Origin: Bugula neritina
Taxonomy: Eukaryota > Bryozoa > Gymnolaemata > Cheilostomatida > Bugulidae
Direction of reading: 5' to 3'
DNA length: 64,000 bases
Assembly: GCA_964035545.1 (NCBI GenBank)
Contig: OZ037770.1
Coordinates: 10,008,973-10,072,972 of the forward strand
Of this stretch, positions 13,001 to 26,000 are shown piece after piece. Under the pieces are notes generated by a model. That model saw only the letters and a list, made by a program, of their open reading frames with translations, did not search any database and had not been told where the DNA came from. Each line of letters begins with the position of its first letter. Position 1 is the stretch's first letter. Made by a program: the position numbers and the translations under genes.

Positions 13001-14234
13001 CGAAGATGGTAAAGACATCAGCATCCCATTAAAGTTAAAGGAAATAGAAGCAGAGCTAAAAGTTCTGGTGGGTTCACTATTGCATAGATTTACGTTTGGG
13101 CATAATGTTAAGCTGAGGTTGTTGGGTTTGAAAATATTTAATACTACAAGAAAATTTGCCTATGCGTTTTTTAATTATTTTGTATGAAAATTTACAAAAT
13201 TTCTAATATTTAATTTGTGATTCTATGAAAATGAAAATATAGAAACTGTGATATTAAAATTCATATTATTATATTATTCTTTACCTTATATTCTAGTTTA
13301 TATGATATTAAATACTCTCTTGACTATAAGAACATATCATGTATAGTTTGTAGTTACCAGATGCTTTAGATTAAACATATCACATTACTTATTGCCCAAT
13401 AATCATTGTTTTAGTTCAACGTTTTTTTATTTTACACCTCTATAACAATATAATATCATAGCATTATGATATTTGAAATAACACAATATAATATATAATA
13501 TTAAAACAATTGTAATAAGATATTTGCTTTACTTTTTAGGAATCTAAATCGATGAGCACAAATTGGTCAAACTACATGAAAGCAGGAAAAAGTAAGTTTG
13601 CCCGAGAGCACAGTCTATTTCAAGGTCCAGGTAATGAGAGCTGAGGCTTAATGTCATCATGAGGTCAAGGTTCTTTGTTACGGAAGTGTTGACAAACTAT
13701 AAGAATTTATTCACTCTGTTTCGATCAGGAAAGATGCCAGTGCTCTCTCTAATTTATGTCACCTAAAAGGTTAAGACTGTGAATGTCACAAGTTATTTTT
13801 TCAGCAATGGTTTGGAATGCACTTCAACGTATTTTTTCTCTTGTTCTACATTTACACATTTTGTATCATTTTGTAACATTATGTCAATTGGATTATATAA
13901 TCATCTACTGTGTAAAGTTTTCTCACATAAATTGTATTGTTATATTTTTTATTATAGTATTACAATTATTATAATAATTTTTTTATTTTCATAACAGTAT
14001 ATTATATTGTATAATAAAATTTATTAATTCTATGATGCAATGCTTTATTAACAAAGAAATTTGACAGTTTTCAACTTTATATGAAGTACATAGAGAGAGT
14101 TAACATTTTAGCACGGACATATTGTTTGCTATGACTCCTCACTAAACTAACACCTTCATATTGCGACAGTGTTTTATATGCCTTGGAGTTTCTTTCCCCT
14201 GAAACAACAACTGCAGAACAATATTATACTTTAG
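7029..14234 (+). CDS. Unassigned protein of about 494 residues; probable 11-exon gene
   Basis: Exons in consistent phase: 7029-7055 (MADVQKPNK), 8228-8371, 8745-8843, 9785-9896, 10210-10358, 10947-11045, 11585-11824, 12162-12382, 12830-13067, 13540-13630, and a probable last exon 14170-14234 ending in TAG. The acceptor at 12162 was chosen because the TAG at 12184 would put the exon out of frame. The protein starts with a Tyr-rich stretch (DDYHAMKEYYYQRYMSQLRD), then has Ser/Lys-rich segments, a basic KKKK cluster, an Ala-rich helix (IGRAAAAALEKRC), a charged helical region (SHLRQMYQRAQANFAQSKR) and acidic loops (IPDLSDAEGDNLSDAQ). No catalytic motif, signal peptide or membrane segment is seen. 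A cytoskeletal or centrosome/cilium-type helical protein is only a guess. The 13540 exon has two phase-1 donors (after 13591 and after 13630). The 3' end is the least certain part. Confidence 0.7.
11300..11565. repeat. Minisatellite, unit about 29 bp (TTGACAGGTATAGGCAGGTAGTTGTAGTA)
   Basis: About eight or nine imperfect copies of a 28-30 bp unit in the intron before exon 7 (start 11585) of the plus-strand gene. The array ends about 20 bp before that acceptor. Confidence 0.9.
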
Positions 14235-14714
14235 CTACTAGTTAGTGTACAACTGAGATTATATATTTTTACCAAAGGAAGCTAGATGTGAATACAACAG
14301 TTATTAATTCAAACTTGAACTTCCTGCTTTATACTTTCTGTCAAATGGTGTCCACAGTTGGCCTGGGCTAACTTTTTACTGTAAAATCTTGAGGAAAAGT
14401 GTTTCTAACCGTATAGCCTCAGAGCCAATTAACTAGTGTAGTGCAGTGAAAGTTAGTTGTTAGTGAGTGCAGGGTGGAAGAGCAAGCTCATACTATCTGT
14501 GTAAAACAAGAAATACAGAGAGACCTGACTTGATGTAACCCTAATATGTTATTTAGTTTTGTACTAACTTCAGTCTAAAGGACTCAACATCTATCAACAT
14601 TATAAAAGAATTCAAAAGTGGTGTTTTGTTATAGCAATCTACTTAAATAATAGGCACAAAAGTATACACATATAAATTTGACTGTATGCAGCCTTCACTT
14701 AAACTTATGGTCTT
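14235..14714. other. No gene recognised (probable 3' flank of the 7029 gene)
   Basis: AT-rich DNA with no coding pattern seen on either strand. Confidence 0.4.
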
Positions 14715-14715
14715 T

Positions 14716-14960
14716 AAGTTATTGTATGGAAGGAGCAGCTATGGTCAAGGGGTTAGAGCGTTTGTTTAGTAAACAAGAGGTCATGGGTTTGAGCCTGACA
14801 AAGGCCATTGGTGATGTTAGGAAAAGCATCCAGTCATAATTGCTCCTGTGCCTCATCTGAATAAGTCCTTAGCTTTATCTAACAAAAACGCTTTCCATCA
14901 GGGGTTTCTCACAGGGATAGTGACCATAAACTTGTGTGAGTTTTTTTTTAAGTTATTGTA
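14716..14960 (+). mobile_element. tRNA-Thr-derived SINE, copy 1, with 11-bp target-site duplication
   Basis: The head (from about 14730) is tRNA-like: A box TGGTCAAGGGG at 14742-14752, an anticodon-like stem-loop with AGT at 14768-14770 flanked by TTGTT/AACAA, and B box GGTTTGAGCC at 14786-14795, much like tRNA-Thr(AGU). The body is shared with copies at 39822 and 51302 (GATGTTAGGAAAAGCATCC, ATAATTGCTCCTGTGCC, TATAAACTTGTGTGAG) and ends in a T-rich tail. AAGTTATTGTA repeats at 14716-14726 and 14950-14960 as a target-site duplication. Confidence 0.85.
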
Positions 14961-16137
14961 AGGAGCAGTCCAGTAGCCAAGCTAAGATTTGATATCAACT
15001 CAATCTGATTCTTAAGTCTCAGCATTGCCAAAGCCTCATATTTCATCAATTACTCATCAGTTTGATTTATCACTCAGTTTTGAAGTGGGTGATTAACGCA
15101 ATCACTTTTGGCCAAGTGCATTGCCCCATGTCATTCAACTTCCCATTTATTTTTTCCCCAAGTGACAAAAACTTTCCATATACGTGTCAAGAACTTGCAA
15201 TATAAGAAAATGTATTTTATGCTTTATGAAACAGATCTTCAATACGTTGGTACATATAATTATTTGCTTTTCAAAATATTTGTATAATCAACTACATTTT
15301 ATGGATGACATCGTGTATTAAGAAAGACATCATTCCGTTGAAAATCTCATTTAGGAGTAGTAGTGGAGAAACTGAGATAGTCTTAGGTCTTTAGTGTTTT
15401 TATTAAATATTGGTTTGGGACTCGACTCGAAATTTTTGTGAGAACATAACTTCTTCTGCTACATTCATAATCTAGAACACAGGCTTTTCTCAATTTCTCT
15501 ATTACCACACATATAACCTCAAAAATCTGTTAAATTGAAATTGGGGGCTACGCTTTGAACTACAGGTTCGATCAGCTATCAACAGCCAATAGGTATGGCA
15601 AAGAGAGCATATTGTGTTAGGCAAATTGTGGACGAACAGCTTTCCAAGATTCCCTTTACCAGTGAATTTAATTTCTTATTTCACTCGCCCTGTTTTAATC
15701 ACCTAGGTCCTAGACTAACTGCATCGCATAACTTCTAAAGAAATGTATTTTTGATATGAAGGAAGCAAAACTATGCCTAACTTTTATACCATATGAATTT
15801 GATGTTACTTTCGTTCTATTTTGTAATCTCACTGAAATAGCTGCTGTCTGCATTTTTGCTTATGAAAGTACGCTAGTACTTAGATTGAAAACACAACTAT
15901 ATAATAGAACAGCACCTGCTATAATTGACACTTTATTGGTGATGAGACCACAAATGTATAATTTTAATCAACATCTTATCAATCTCTGCTCAAAGCATAT
16001 AATTGGCTATTACATTATATGTTGGTTCTATACACTTAGTTATTAAGAATAATTTGATTATGCTCCATAATAACTAATCAATTAGTTTTCCACAGCAACT
16101 CTAATGCGTTATGCAATAAGTTATGATTACATAATGG

Positions 16138-16262
<125 letters not shown>

Positions 16263-16589
16263 CAGATAAGCTGTTTCGTATATTGGCTCAGCAACTATTT
16301 GAATTTTCAGATAACGTTTCAATTCGAAATTATACTATTGTGCTATTTGATTTTTTAAAACTATTTTATGAACTAGCTGTTTTGTACAAATATTGCTAGG
16401 TATACATAATTTTTCACCATCATGCTATAATATATATATGATTTTTTCAATACAAAATATAAAGATATTGTAAAAATGTAAGTGATCGAAGTAAAAGCTC
16501 TAGGTGATTTATTCTGGTTGTTCATCATGCACTATTAACACAAAGTCTTTTAAATTTTGATTTTAGTAGCTTCTCAAAATTTACCAACT

Positions 16590-16705
16590 TTTATAATAGC
16601 AATATTAGTATAATAGCAATATTAGTATAATAGCAATATTATTATAATAGCAATATTAGTATAATAGCAATATTAGTATAATAGCAATATTAGTATAATA
16701 ATTCA
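16590..16705. repeat. Short tandem array, unit TAATAGCAATATTAGTA (17 bp)
   Basis: About seven near-identical copies of a 17-bp AT-rich unit. Confidence 0.9.
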
Positions 16706-17022
16706 ATCAACCCCTTTTTGCCATTTCTATTAACTCTTAACCTGGAAACTTGTGGGTCTGTAAAACATCAAACAACATCAGAGTCCTCAAACTTGAAGTT
16801 AACAAAGAATTAGTAGAATCTTGATTAGAGTGAATAATGGTAATGGAATGATATGCTGCATACCTTGTGGATGTGCTGCATAGCATGCTGAAGGCTTCCA
16901 GACGAGATGATAATTACATATGATTGATTAGCTTAGCTCTTAGATTGAGTTCCACTGCAAAGACTCAGTTGGACGGAGGGTGGCTGTAAGACTCCCATCT
17001 TTTGCCTATTTTGAGATCACAG

Positions 17023-17138
17023 GCTAGCATGTATAATGAGCAATTCACTTCAAAGTTCATTCACAACCTGCACAGAGCTTCGAGTGGCAAGTTTAGAAAA
17101 CTGTTCAGACAACACACAAGCAGAGAAGAGTTAGAAAA
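17023..17138 (+). CDS. Orphan exon candidate (116 nt)
   Basis: Bordered by ATCACAG and a consensus GTAAGT donor. It reads ASMYNEQFTSKFIHNLHRAS followed by SGKFRKLFRQHTSREELEK in the single frame without a stop, a mixed-charge helical composition unlike the surrounding DNA. It starts in phase 0 and leaves in phase 2. It does not join directly to the 13540-13630 exon (phase 1), so either a linking exon was missed or it belongs to another transcript. Confidence 0.5.
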
Positions 17139-17224
17139 GTAAGTGAATCTTGCATACTCATACTGCACATGTAAGTTGGTATATTATTAGCTTTGCTCTA
17201 GCCTCATATTTTATACATGGATGT

Positions 17225-17485
17225 GTAACTATATATGTGTAACTATATATGTGTAAGTATATGTGTAAGTATATGTTTAAGTTTATATGTAAGTGTATGT
17301 GTAGGTATATGTGTAAGTATATGTGTAGGTATATGTGTAAGTATATGTGTAGGTATATGTGTAGGTATATGTGTAGGTATATGTGTAGGTATATGTGTAG
17401 GTATATGTGTAGGTATATGTTTAAGTATATGTGTAAGTATATGTGTAGGTGTATGTGTAGGTATATGTGTAAGTATATGCATTAG
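17225..17485. repeat. Minisatellite, unit GTATATGTGTAG (12 bp)
   Basis: About 20 copies of a 12-bp unit alternating GTATATGTGTAG and GTATATGTGTAA with a few variants. Because the period is a multiple of three it creates open frames on both strands that are not genes. Confidence 0.95.
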
Positions 17486-19490
17486 TCGTAGACATATATT
17501 CATATATGGTGAATTTATTCAGGGATTTAATTGTTGTGTTTATATCTACACACAAAACACACCCGCTAAAGCAGTTTTCCCTGCGCCACATCTTTACTAT
17601 AAACTCTGAGAAGGGTTTAGTGAGAATACAACTTCTTTTGCTAGATTTCTGATCAAAGATACACACTTTTCCTAATTTCTCCTTTACAACACCTACCTCG
17701 TAGTTTTACTTTGGCATAAGCCTTGATATATGGTACTAGATATTAAGTGGTTTTAGTGTTATGAATAATGTTTACTATAGCCATCTTCATAATTTTAAAA
17801 TTTGTACCCTGTTGATTTTTGTACAAAAAAAACTTATAATGCTATACAGTTTTTGATATAAATAATAGCTTATAGTAATATAAAATGCCAATTCACAGAA
17901 GCTGGTTTCTATTAAAAGAAAGACAAAAATTCACAGCTTTCTATGAAAACCTCTCCTCACATGCAATTCCCTATGAGTTTCTTCTAAAACTTCATAACTT
18001 TAGTTTTTTATAATGTGGGGTTCTGATTATTGTATTTTGTAAGTCTGGACAAGATGAGAACCAGATTATCATGATTGTCTACAAAAATGTTTAGTTTTTG
18101 TTATATAACAATTTTTCTTGATCTCAGTTGCAAAAGATGTTTTACCTACATTACGATTTGTATCCTGTTAGCCTTTTAACACAGCTTTTAACACATTTTA
18201 TCTGTACTCCAGTTTATAAGGATTGGGAATAGAAACATTATTAAACATGCTAATTGTGTTACCAAGTAAAAACAAATTTGGCTATAGATTCTGTGGCTAT
18301 AGCTGTGATATATTTTAACCAATGAAACTTCAGTACTTAGTTACAAGTATCTGCTGTCAAATGTCAAAACAAGGTTGGCACTACATTGCTAGTTGGCACA
18401 TGCCATACTAGAACCTTACTTGCTGCAGTGTGCCATGAGTATCTGGCAAGTTTTTGTAGTTGTTGTGATGTGGTTATCAAATTGATGAGATGCAGCTGTA
18501 CAGTACTCAGTATTTTTATGTAATCTTGTGTTTAAATCATTGATTACGTAAAATTATACAAATATTTGCAACATATATGAAAAGTAGTTAATAAATCTGC
18601 TTTTGAAATTTGATTTGGAAGATGGAGATTTGCGGCCCTTAGTTGAACTACATCTCTTAGAAAGTTTCATATTGGTGCAAAGACTTTTCAGTTTTCAGTA
18701 AAATAATGACTTTGCCAACAGTTATATTACGTCAAGATCTTTGCAGAATTAAGATTTTTTATCCAGACAAGCTAATTGCTGGCAACATCTTAAAATTTAA
18801 ATTTTTCAGTGCCAAGTTTGTGATGCAACTTTTCAGCAAATTTACTGAAAATTTAATGGTTTTTTGCTGTTGTTGTTTGACTGGATTGCAGTTTGTGTGG
18901 TTGAGCCAATTTTCAATTTGAAAACATTAGCTTGCAAGACTCTAACTTTTATTACCAACAACAAGGAAACGCAGAGTTTTTTCAACTTATAGTCTTCTCC
19001 TGCTGCACATGCTTTCTCACCCAACTAATTCACATGAGATTTTAACTGATTTCCTAATGACTATACCTATATTAGTATGCAACTGAAGTGTAATTTACTA
19101 ATTTATGCATGAAAACCTTTATAAACATTAAAAATTTCTTGTTTCTCTAATCATCCTGCTGTAGATACTCAAAACACCTTCCAAACTAAATATTGTCTAA
19201 AGAAAGCTTGTTGTGGGGCAAAGATTTTATACTTGTCACTAACAGTTTACAATTTGAGTTTTTGGTAATTCTAAACATTTAATCATGAATCTGAATAAAA
19301 TTGTCCATATTTTAAATATTGTAAATATTTTGGTCATAAATTTAGCAAATGCTCTTCTTCATATAACTTGGTAGTATAATCCTAAATAAGTGCAACAATA
19401 AAAGCTCACTGATATTAAATTGTTATAACATTTATCTCTAATTGAGCGTAGTAAAGGCTTTGTATGAATCGGGTTCTTACCAATTCAGAG
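17486..19490. other. No gene recognised
   Basis: About 2 kb of AT-rich DNA. Short open frames such as 18706-18921 have no supporting splice sites or recognisable protein pattern. Confidence 0.4.
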
Positions 19491-19742
19491 TTTTCTGTTG
19501 ATGCTTTATTTTCCACACAGACCATTTAGCACCTGAGTGCCTAAAGCTCTGTTTTAAGTGCACAAGGAAAAGGGTGGTTCGAACCCTACCTTTATATTGT
19601 AAAAAAGCTGCGATATGGCATTAATAGTTGGAATACATGACGCGTGAGCTTTTCTTTGATGTAAAAATTTTCAAGATCTGTTTTAGGTTTGATTGACAGC
19701 AGCTATTTATCAAACTTTAATAGCAAGTAGTTTTGACAATAG

Positions 19743-20212
<470 letters not shown>

Positions 20213-20926
20213 ACAATATATATAGGCAGCTCAGCTTAAACCATACATACATAAGCAGACTATGCATATATTAATTTCCCTTTACTTTAGTTTGGTATTT
20301 CCCTTCTTTTCCTAATAACACTTATATAATATAGTAGCTGATACTTATGCCACTTTATATTACTATAAATAAGCAATTATTGAAATAGCTATGTATAGTA
20401 ACTTTCTCAATCATTGCTAAACAATATTATCTCATCTTCCTAAAGCAATTAATGAAGGGTGTAAAAGTATTACACAATCCAGAGTAAAAACTAATTAGTT
20501 AGCCTAATGTGTATTTAGCCAATAGCATAGCTTCTAATACAATTACATCTCCAAGGGTTTGATGCTATTTTGTAAATACTATATTCAGGCTGATGTAAAT
20601 TTAGCTAAAAGTCTTTTCTTAGACTGTAGACAAGTGGTTGTGTTTCATAATTTAGAAATTGTTGCAGTTTGCTGACCCCAAAGCTATTTTTGCTTACCGA
20701 TGAAATATCAGCTAGTACTTCTTACTACTAAAGTAATTAATATTGGATTCTGCATTTACAGTAAACTAGAAAGAAAAGGGTAGGCATGCTCAAACTCATC
20801 TTTTCCTATTTCCAGTCCCTTGCACTCATAATAATTTTGTATTTTTTCTCAAATGCAGAGGAAAGGCTTTAATTATTTCCGAATTTAGGTGTTTGCCACT
20901 TGGTGTTTTTACCTCTCAACTTCCAG

Positions 20927-21001
20927 GCACCTCCCAAAAAGCCAAAGACACTACCTTGTACCAGAGCTGTTACCAAAACTGTGTCTCAGTCGTTTAGGTA
21001 A
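20927..21001 (+). CDS. Possible terminal exon (75 nt)
   Basis: After a pyrimidine-rich TTCCAG acceptor, frame 0 reads APPKKPKTLPCTRAVTKTVS then QSFR and a TAA stop; TCGTTTAG followed by GTAATT could also serve as a donor. The basic, Pro-rich reading looks protein-like, but the exon is short and I could not connect it in phase to 17023-17138. Confidence 0.3.
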   Translation, partial: APPKKPKTLPCTRAVTKTVSQSFR

Positions 21002-23057
21002 TTAGGTACAAGCAGGTCTAATAGTAATTGTAGCTTGTTGTTGTTTTCAAATTTTAGCTCTATTAGTCATTTATTATTTATAAAATTTTAAATAGTCATT
21101 AAACTCATTAAAGGGGTGTAAGTAGGCAATAAGCTACTGGCTTAATTAGCAATATATTAAACTCACCTGGTTTACTTTTTGTTTTGTGAATTAAATTTTC
21201 CCTAAATTTAAGCATTAAGCTATTTTTCTCATTAAATATACCTGAAAACCATTTACATGAAAATTGGGAAAATAATGGTGTGTGTTTACTTAATCTGCAT
21301 AAAAAATATATGCATTTGTGACAACAAATATTTCCAAAATTCCACAAATCCACATTTATATCAATTTTGAAAAAGTAACTTTAAAGTATAATATACAAAA
21401 TAGTAATATTTTATTTCTATTATAGTAATATAGCCTGCAATATATGTTTTAATTGCTGTAGAAATAAAAGCATGCACATCTGTCACAGGTTTGGCTATTG
21501 TAGTCCCAGATAGAGATTAATTACCATAAAGAAGTGCTGAGTGACAGCTAGTAGTAGTAAATGGTAATTTTGCCAGAAGGAATGAATTGTAAAAACGGGT
21601 CAAGAAGTTCAGGTCATAATTGCCAAAAACGTCATTTACATGCGAGGAATGTTGCCAAATTCTTCCCCATGATGACTCATTGCCATTTTATGACATCTCT
21701 GCGTTGACCTTAAAATAATTAGAGCTAAATTAAAGCTTTAGAGAGTCACCATGTACCACCAGATGGCTCTCTATATGGAATAACAACTAGGAAGTCAACA
21801 AAATCTGAATCATCTAACTTTAGTATCTGAACAGTTAATCTCCATGCAGGTCACACTTTTTACTGTTTAGTAACAGTTAAGTGATTTTCTAAAGTTATAA
21901 ATAAATCCATATGTATGTCTTTATGCCAACTTTTTTTAATAATTAATCCATTTTCACAAAGTTTTTGTATCATAACAGTTAAACCTAGAAGCAGTAGTTA
22001 TTGCTAAATAACTTCGATTACTCACAACATACTCCAGCAATAACTTCATTTACCCTTTTATTTGGTTTAATTATTTTTGAATACTTTAATACCTAAATCT
22101 TGTGCTGCTATATAATTGCATATTTAAAATCTTCAGTATAAAAGTCATATATAAAAATAACATTTTTATATTTGTTTCTAGTTATTTAGTGATAAAATAG
22201 ACATAGAAAATGAAAGTCTACAGCAGCTTATAGACAGCTTTTGGTGCTACACACTGAATAGTTCTTTGTTTAAAAATGTTAATGAAACAAATTCATATAC
22301 ACTTACATTACTTATTATATTATATATACACTTATATTACTTATTATATTATATATACACTTATATTACTTATTATATTATATATACACTTATATTACTT
22401 ATTATATTATATATACACTTATATAACTTAACCGAAATAAAACTGCAGTGAGAAATTTGATTTAATCATTTTCAAAGTTTGAAAGAATTAGTAAACCATG
22501 TATAGAATGTTTTGCACTAAAGTTTAACGATTTACAGGTGCTGTTATGACAGCTCTACTTGTTTGGCAGTTGTGTTTAATTTTCAAGGATTTCAGCTATT
22601 CAAAATATCTAAATTCCTGAATAAAAAGTAAAGGTGTGCAATGGATGCTTTATGAAGACATCAATGCAGTTGTAGCCATAATTCCAAGACATCTCATTAA
22701 GACACTTGAGCCCTCCCATGTGTTATAATCCATATTTTCCGAGAGCACAATTCCTTGTTGAGTTATAGAGCAAATAGTTCCCAAGCTCTTTATGTTAAAG
22801 TACATGTAGCATAATAGAACAAAATAACTTTCAGATTTTACACTGATTGAACTCTCTGTTGTATGCACTCAAATGAATAACTATTTTCATCTAGAATACA
22901 GCGAAATTTTGCGATAATGCTATTCATATTACATCATATTTTATACCTAATTGACTATGTACTTCACAGCAATTACACTGTCATCTGTATTGAAAAAATC
23001 TCTTGGTTAGATTAGAGTCACAGTATTTTATTAGTATAAATTGTTTTTTCCTTGCAG
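21002..23057. other. Intergenic or 5' region of the FHL gene; no coding exon recognised
   Basis: AT-rich DNA. A non-coding first exon and promoter of the FHL gene should lie here, because the first coding exon follows an acceptor (CTTGCAG ending at 23057). I cannot place them. Confidence 0.4.
22299..22430. repeat. Tandem array, 29-bp AT-rich unit
   Basis: About four and a half copies of a 29-bp unit beginning ACACTTATATTACTTATTAT, with very little divergence. Confidence 0.95.
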
Positions 23058-23066
23058 TTCGGCAAA

Positions 23067-26000
23067 ATGTCTACCACTATCTGTACCAGCTGCACGGGTT
23101 CCTTAATGGGCAAACGTTATGTATTGAGGGACGACAAAGCTACTTGCCTGAAATGCTACGAGACAAAGTTTGCTAACAAGTGCCAGAAATGTAAGACAGC
23201 AATTGGCACTGGTTGTAAGGTAAGCTATGCATAATGTTTCTACTCGTGATGTTTCAATAATATCTGACGTTCATTTGCTAGTATCTATTTATAACTAATT
23301 CCACAATCTTCCGTCTGCAAAGAACTAAAATACTTATCATGCAGCAAAGAAAACTAAGTTGTGCTAAGCATTAATGTGAAGGATTATAGAGTTTTATATT
23401 ACTACTTCCACCAGTGCCACAGAGCTTTAAGAAATTCCGGGACATGCTTAGCAAGACCTAAATAATGCAGTGAGAAATTTATATCTTTCAAGTGACTATT
23501 TAAAATCCATTATTCATCTACCTGTCAATTTCTAGACAAACTATTTCTAATAGGTATACCTAGGCTTGATTAGACTATAACTCCAGGTTTGATGAAAGAT
23601 TCAGTTCTCACTTATGTAGTCCTTATGAGTTATTTCTCAGTTGCTGTGAAATAGATGGCTTCGTGTGACACAAGAGAGCATGAGTGATAAAGTATGATGA
23701 CTAGTATAAAGCGTTTTCTCACTTCTTATTTGTATATTGTTTTTAATAAGATCAAGATAAAAGTGATTTGAGTGAGCCTAATGTAATAGTACTGCTGAAG
23801 CAAATTCTTTTGACCTAAACATAAAGTAAATCAGAATACTGTTTGTACCAAAAATCTAAACTTCACCACCCTGTAAGTTTCAAAACTTGTATGGCTCAAC
23901 CTATTGTGATGAATAACACATTTCTACACCAATTTCAATCAATTTTCTATGTGCAACAGGAAAAAATAGACCATCATAATTTCTGCATACTTCTATATTA
24001 ACATTGCTGTATTCTGAGCATATATGCTGACTGTTGCTGCAGATTTGTTATTGAGTAATGTCATAGATATCTTCAGAAGCCAAGAGTTGTATAATACTGT
24101 GATACTCATTAGAGGTACTTGGGTTTAATTATCCTATTACCTGATCAATGAATGAACAACCTGCCAACAGTGCTCATGAACTTCTACTAATATTATTACA
24201 CAATTGCCGGAAACTGTTACATGCAGCTACTATTGAGGTGTAAACCACTGCCCTGCAGCAAATGCAGACAGTAAACCACTGTCCTGCAGCAAATGCAGGC
24301 AGTAAACCACTGCCCTGTAGCACATTTAAGCAGCAAACACAGCTTCATAGTCTCTACGTCTCACACACCCAAACTGATTCAGCTCCTCAGTGAAGCACAA
24401 ACTTTATTGGCTGCTCAGCAGTCTTGAGGAATTTCATCTCCAAGTCTGGCAGAACTTAAAACTTATAAACCAAAATTCAGATTGAGTTGCAAACATTTCA
24501 ACTGCGTTTTTTATGGAAAACTAAAATTTAGGTTACAGAAAATACAAAAGAACCCATTCCTGTCTGTTTTAAAAATCAATGGGAGATAATTCACATGACT
24601 GCAAATTATGATTACATATTCAACTCAGCTACAACTAGAAATAAGTTGACAATCTGTATAATCTCCCGGAATATTTTATTTAGTTGAGGAATTTTCTAAG
24701 TTGCTGAGCAATGGAAGTAAACTTAGTGTAGCTTTCATATTCAGTTTATTCCTCCTCTATACATCTCAGCACTAACACACTGATCGGTGCTATAACATAT
24801 ATTATTTATAACATATTTTGCATTCATTGTTGCTATAAAATATGTCACTTATAACATAATTCACATTTATTGACAGATATATTGATGCAATAAATAGCGA
24901 TTCACTTTGATTGCATGTAGAGGTTTCTTTTACGGTGAAGGCTGTTTATTTGTTGCATTTGATATTCCATAAAATCATTATAAGATATTATAAAATACTT
25001 CAACATTTGTTATTTATACCTACATACCCCAGAAATTATCAATAAGTAAACAGTGAAATATTGCCAATACAGCTTGAATAAGGCCTATTGTTCAGCATAA
25101 AAGATGAGATAGATATATGCTGCTACACAAATATTGTAAAGATACAGATATATTATAATACAGTCATACAGTGATGCAAATAACATATACCTGTATATAA
25201 TACATTATAGTAATAAAACTTATAACCTATATCAGTCTACTACATAATATACTATTCTATTGCATAGTATACAAGTATACAGCATGATATATGAGCGTAA
25301 AGCAGGTAATATGGAAATATAACTTAGAAAACATGGGAGTAGAACACATAATATATGTTTATACTGCACAACATTCTTGGAATCTCAGTTTGATAGTTTC
25401 TGCCTGGAGTAACTCACATAATTATGTAACCTTTATAGCTACTATCTATATAGTTATATGATGATGTGAAGCCTTTCATTTGTTATTATACTAAATGATG
25501 GAAGATAAAAGCTGCAGTAATTAGTCAGTGTACGATGCAATACCATACTATACCATTACATTGATATCTAGAGCTGTTGCTTCATACAGTGAATTATGCA
25601 AGCTGTTTCCAAAAGCAATTTCGCCTTAATTGGTATTATTACTAGATAGAAATGCTTTGATACTTGGTGCCTTTAGCTCTATAACTGTAGATTAGTATTA
25701 GATAGTTTTAAAATCTACCAAAAAGCAAAGCTATATCACATATTATACGCATGAAAGAAGACATGTCTTGTTAATGCAATGTCATTTCGGTGTGGAAATG
25801 GAGAAGTTTTATTAGCCTAAGATTTTTCATTATGCTATGATTTTAGTTTGGGCCCTGGGTTGAAACTATCAACATGTTAATGTTTTTTTTAGAAAACAAG
25901 CTTTCTCGCGTTTTACTGCACATACATCTGAAATATTATCTACAATGGGTTAAAAAACTTCCTGCTAACTGTTTAAGCTTTTTCCTGATTTGTAAAATTC

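Noticed and set aside
17235-17666. Cys/Tyr-rich and Thr/His-rich open frames on both strands
   Set aside because: The 12-bp repeat has a period divisible by three and keeps frames open; no splice or start context.
19530-19600. Possible tRNA (B-box GGTTCGAACCC)
   Set aside because: Only a B-box-like stretch; no convincing acceptor or anticodon stem could be drawn.
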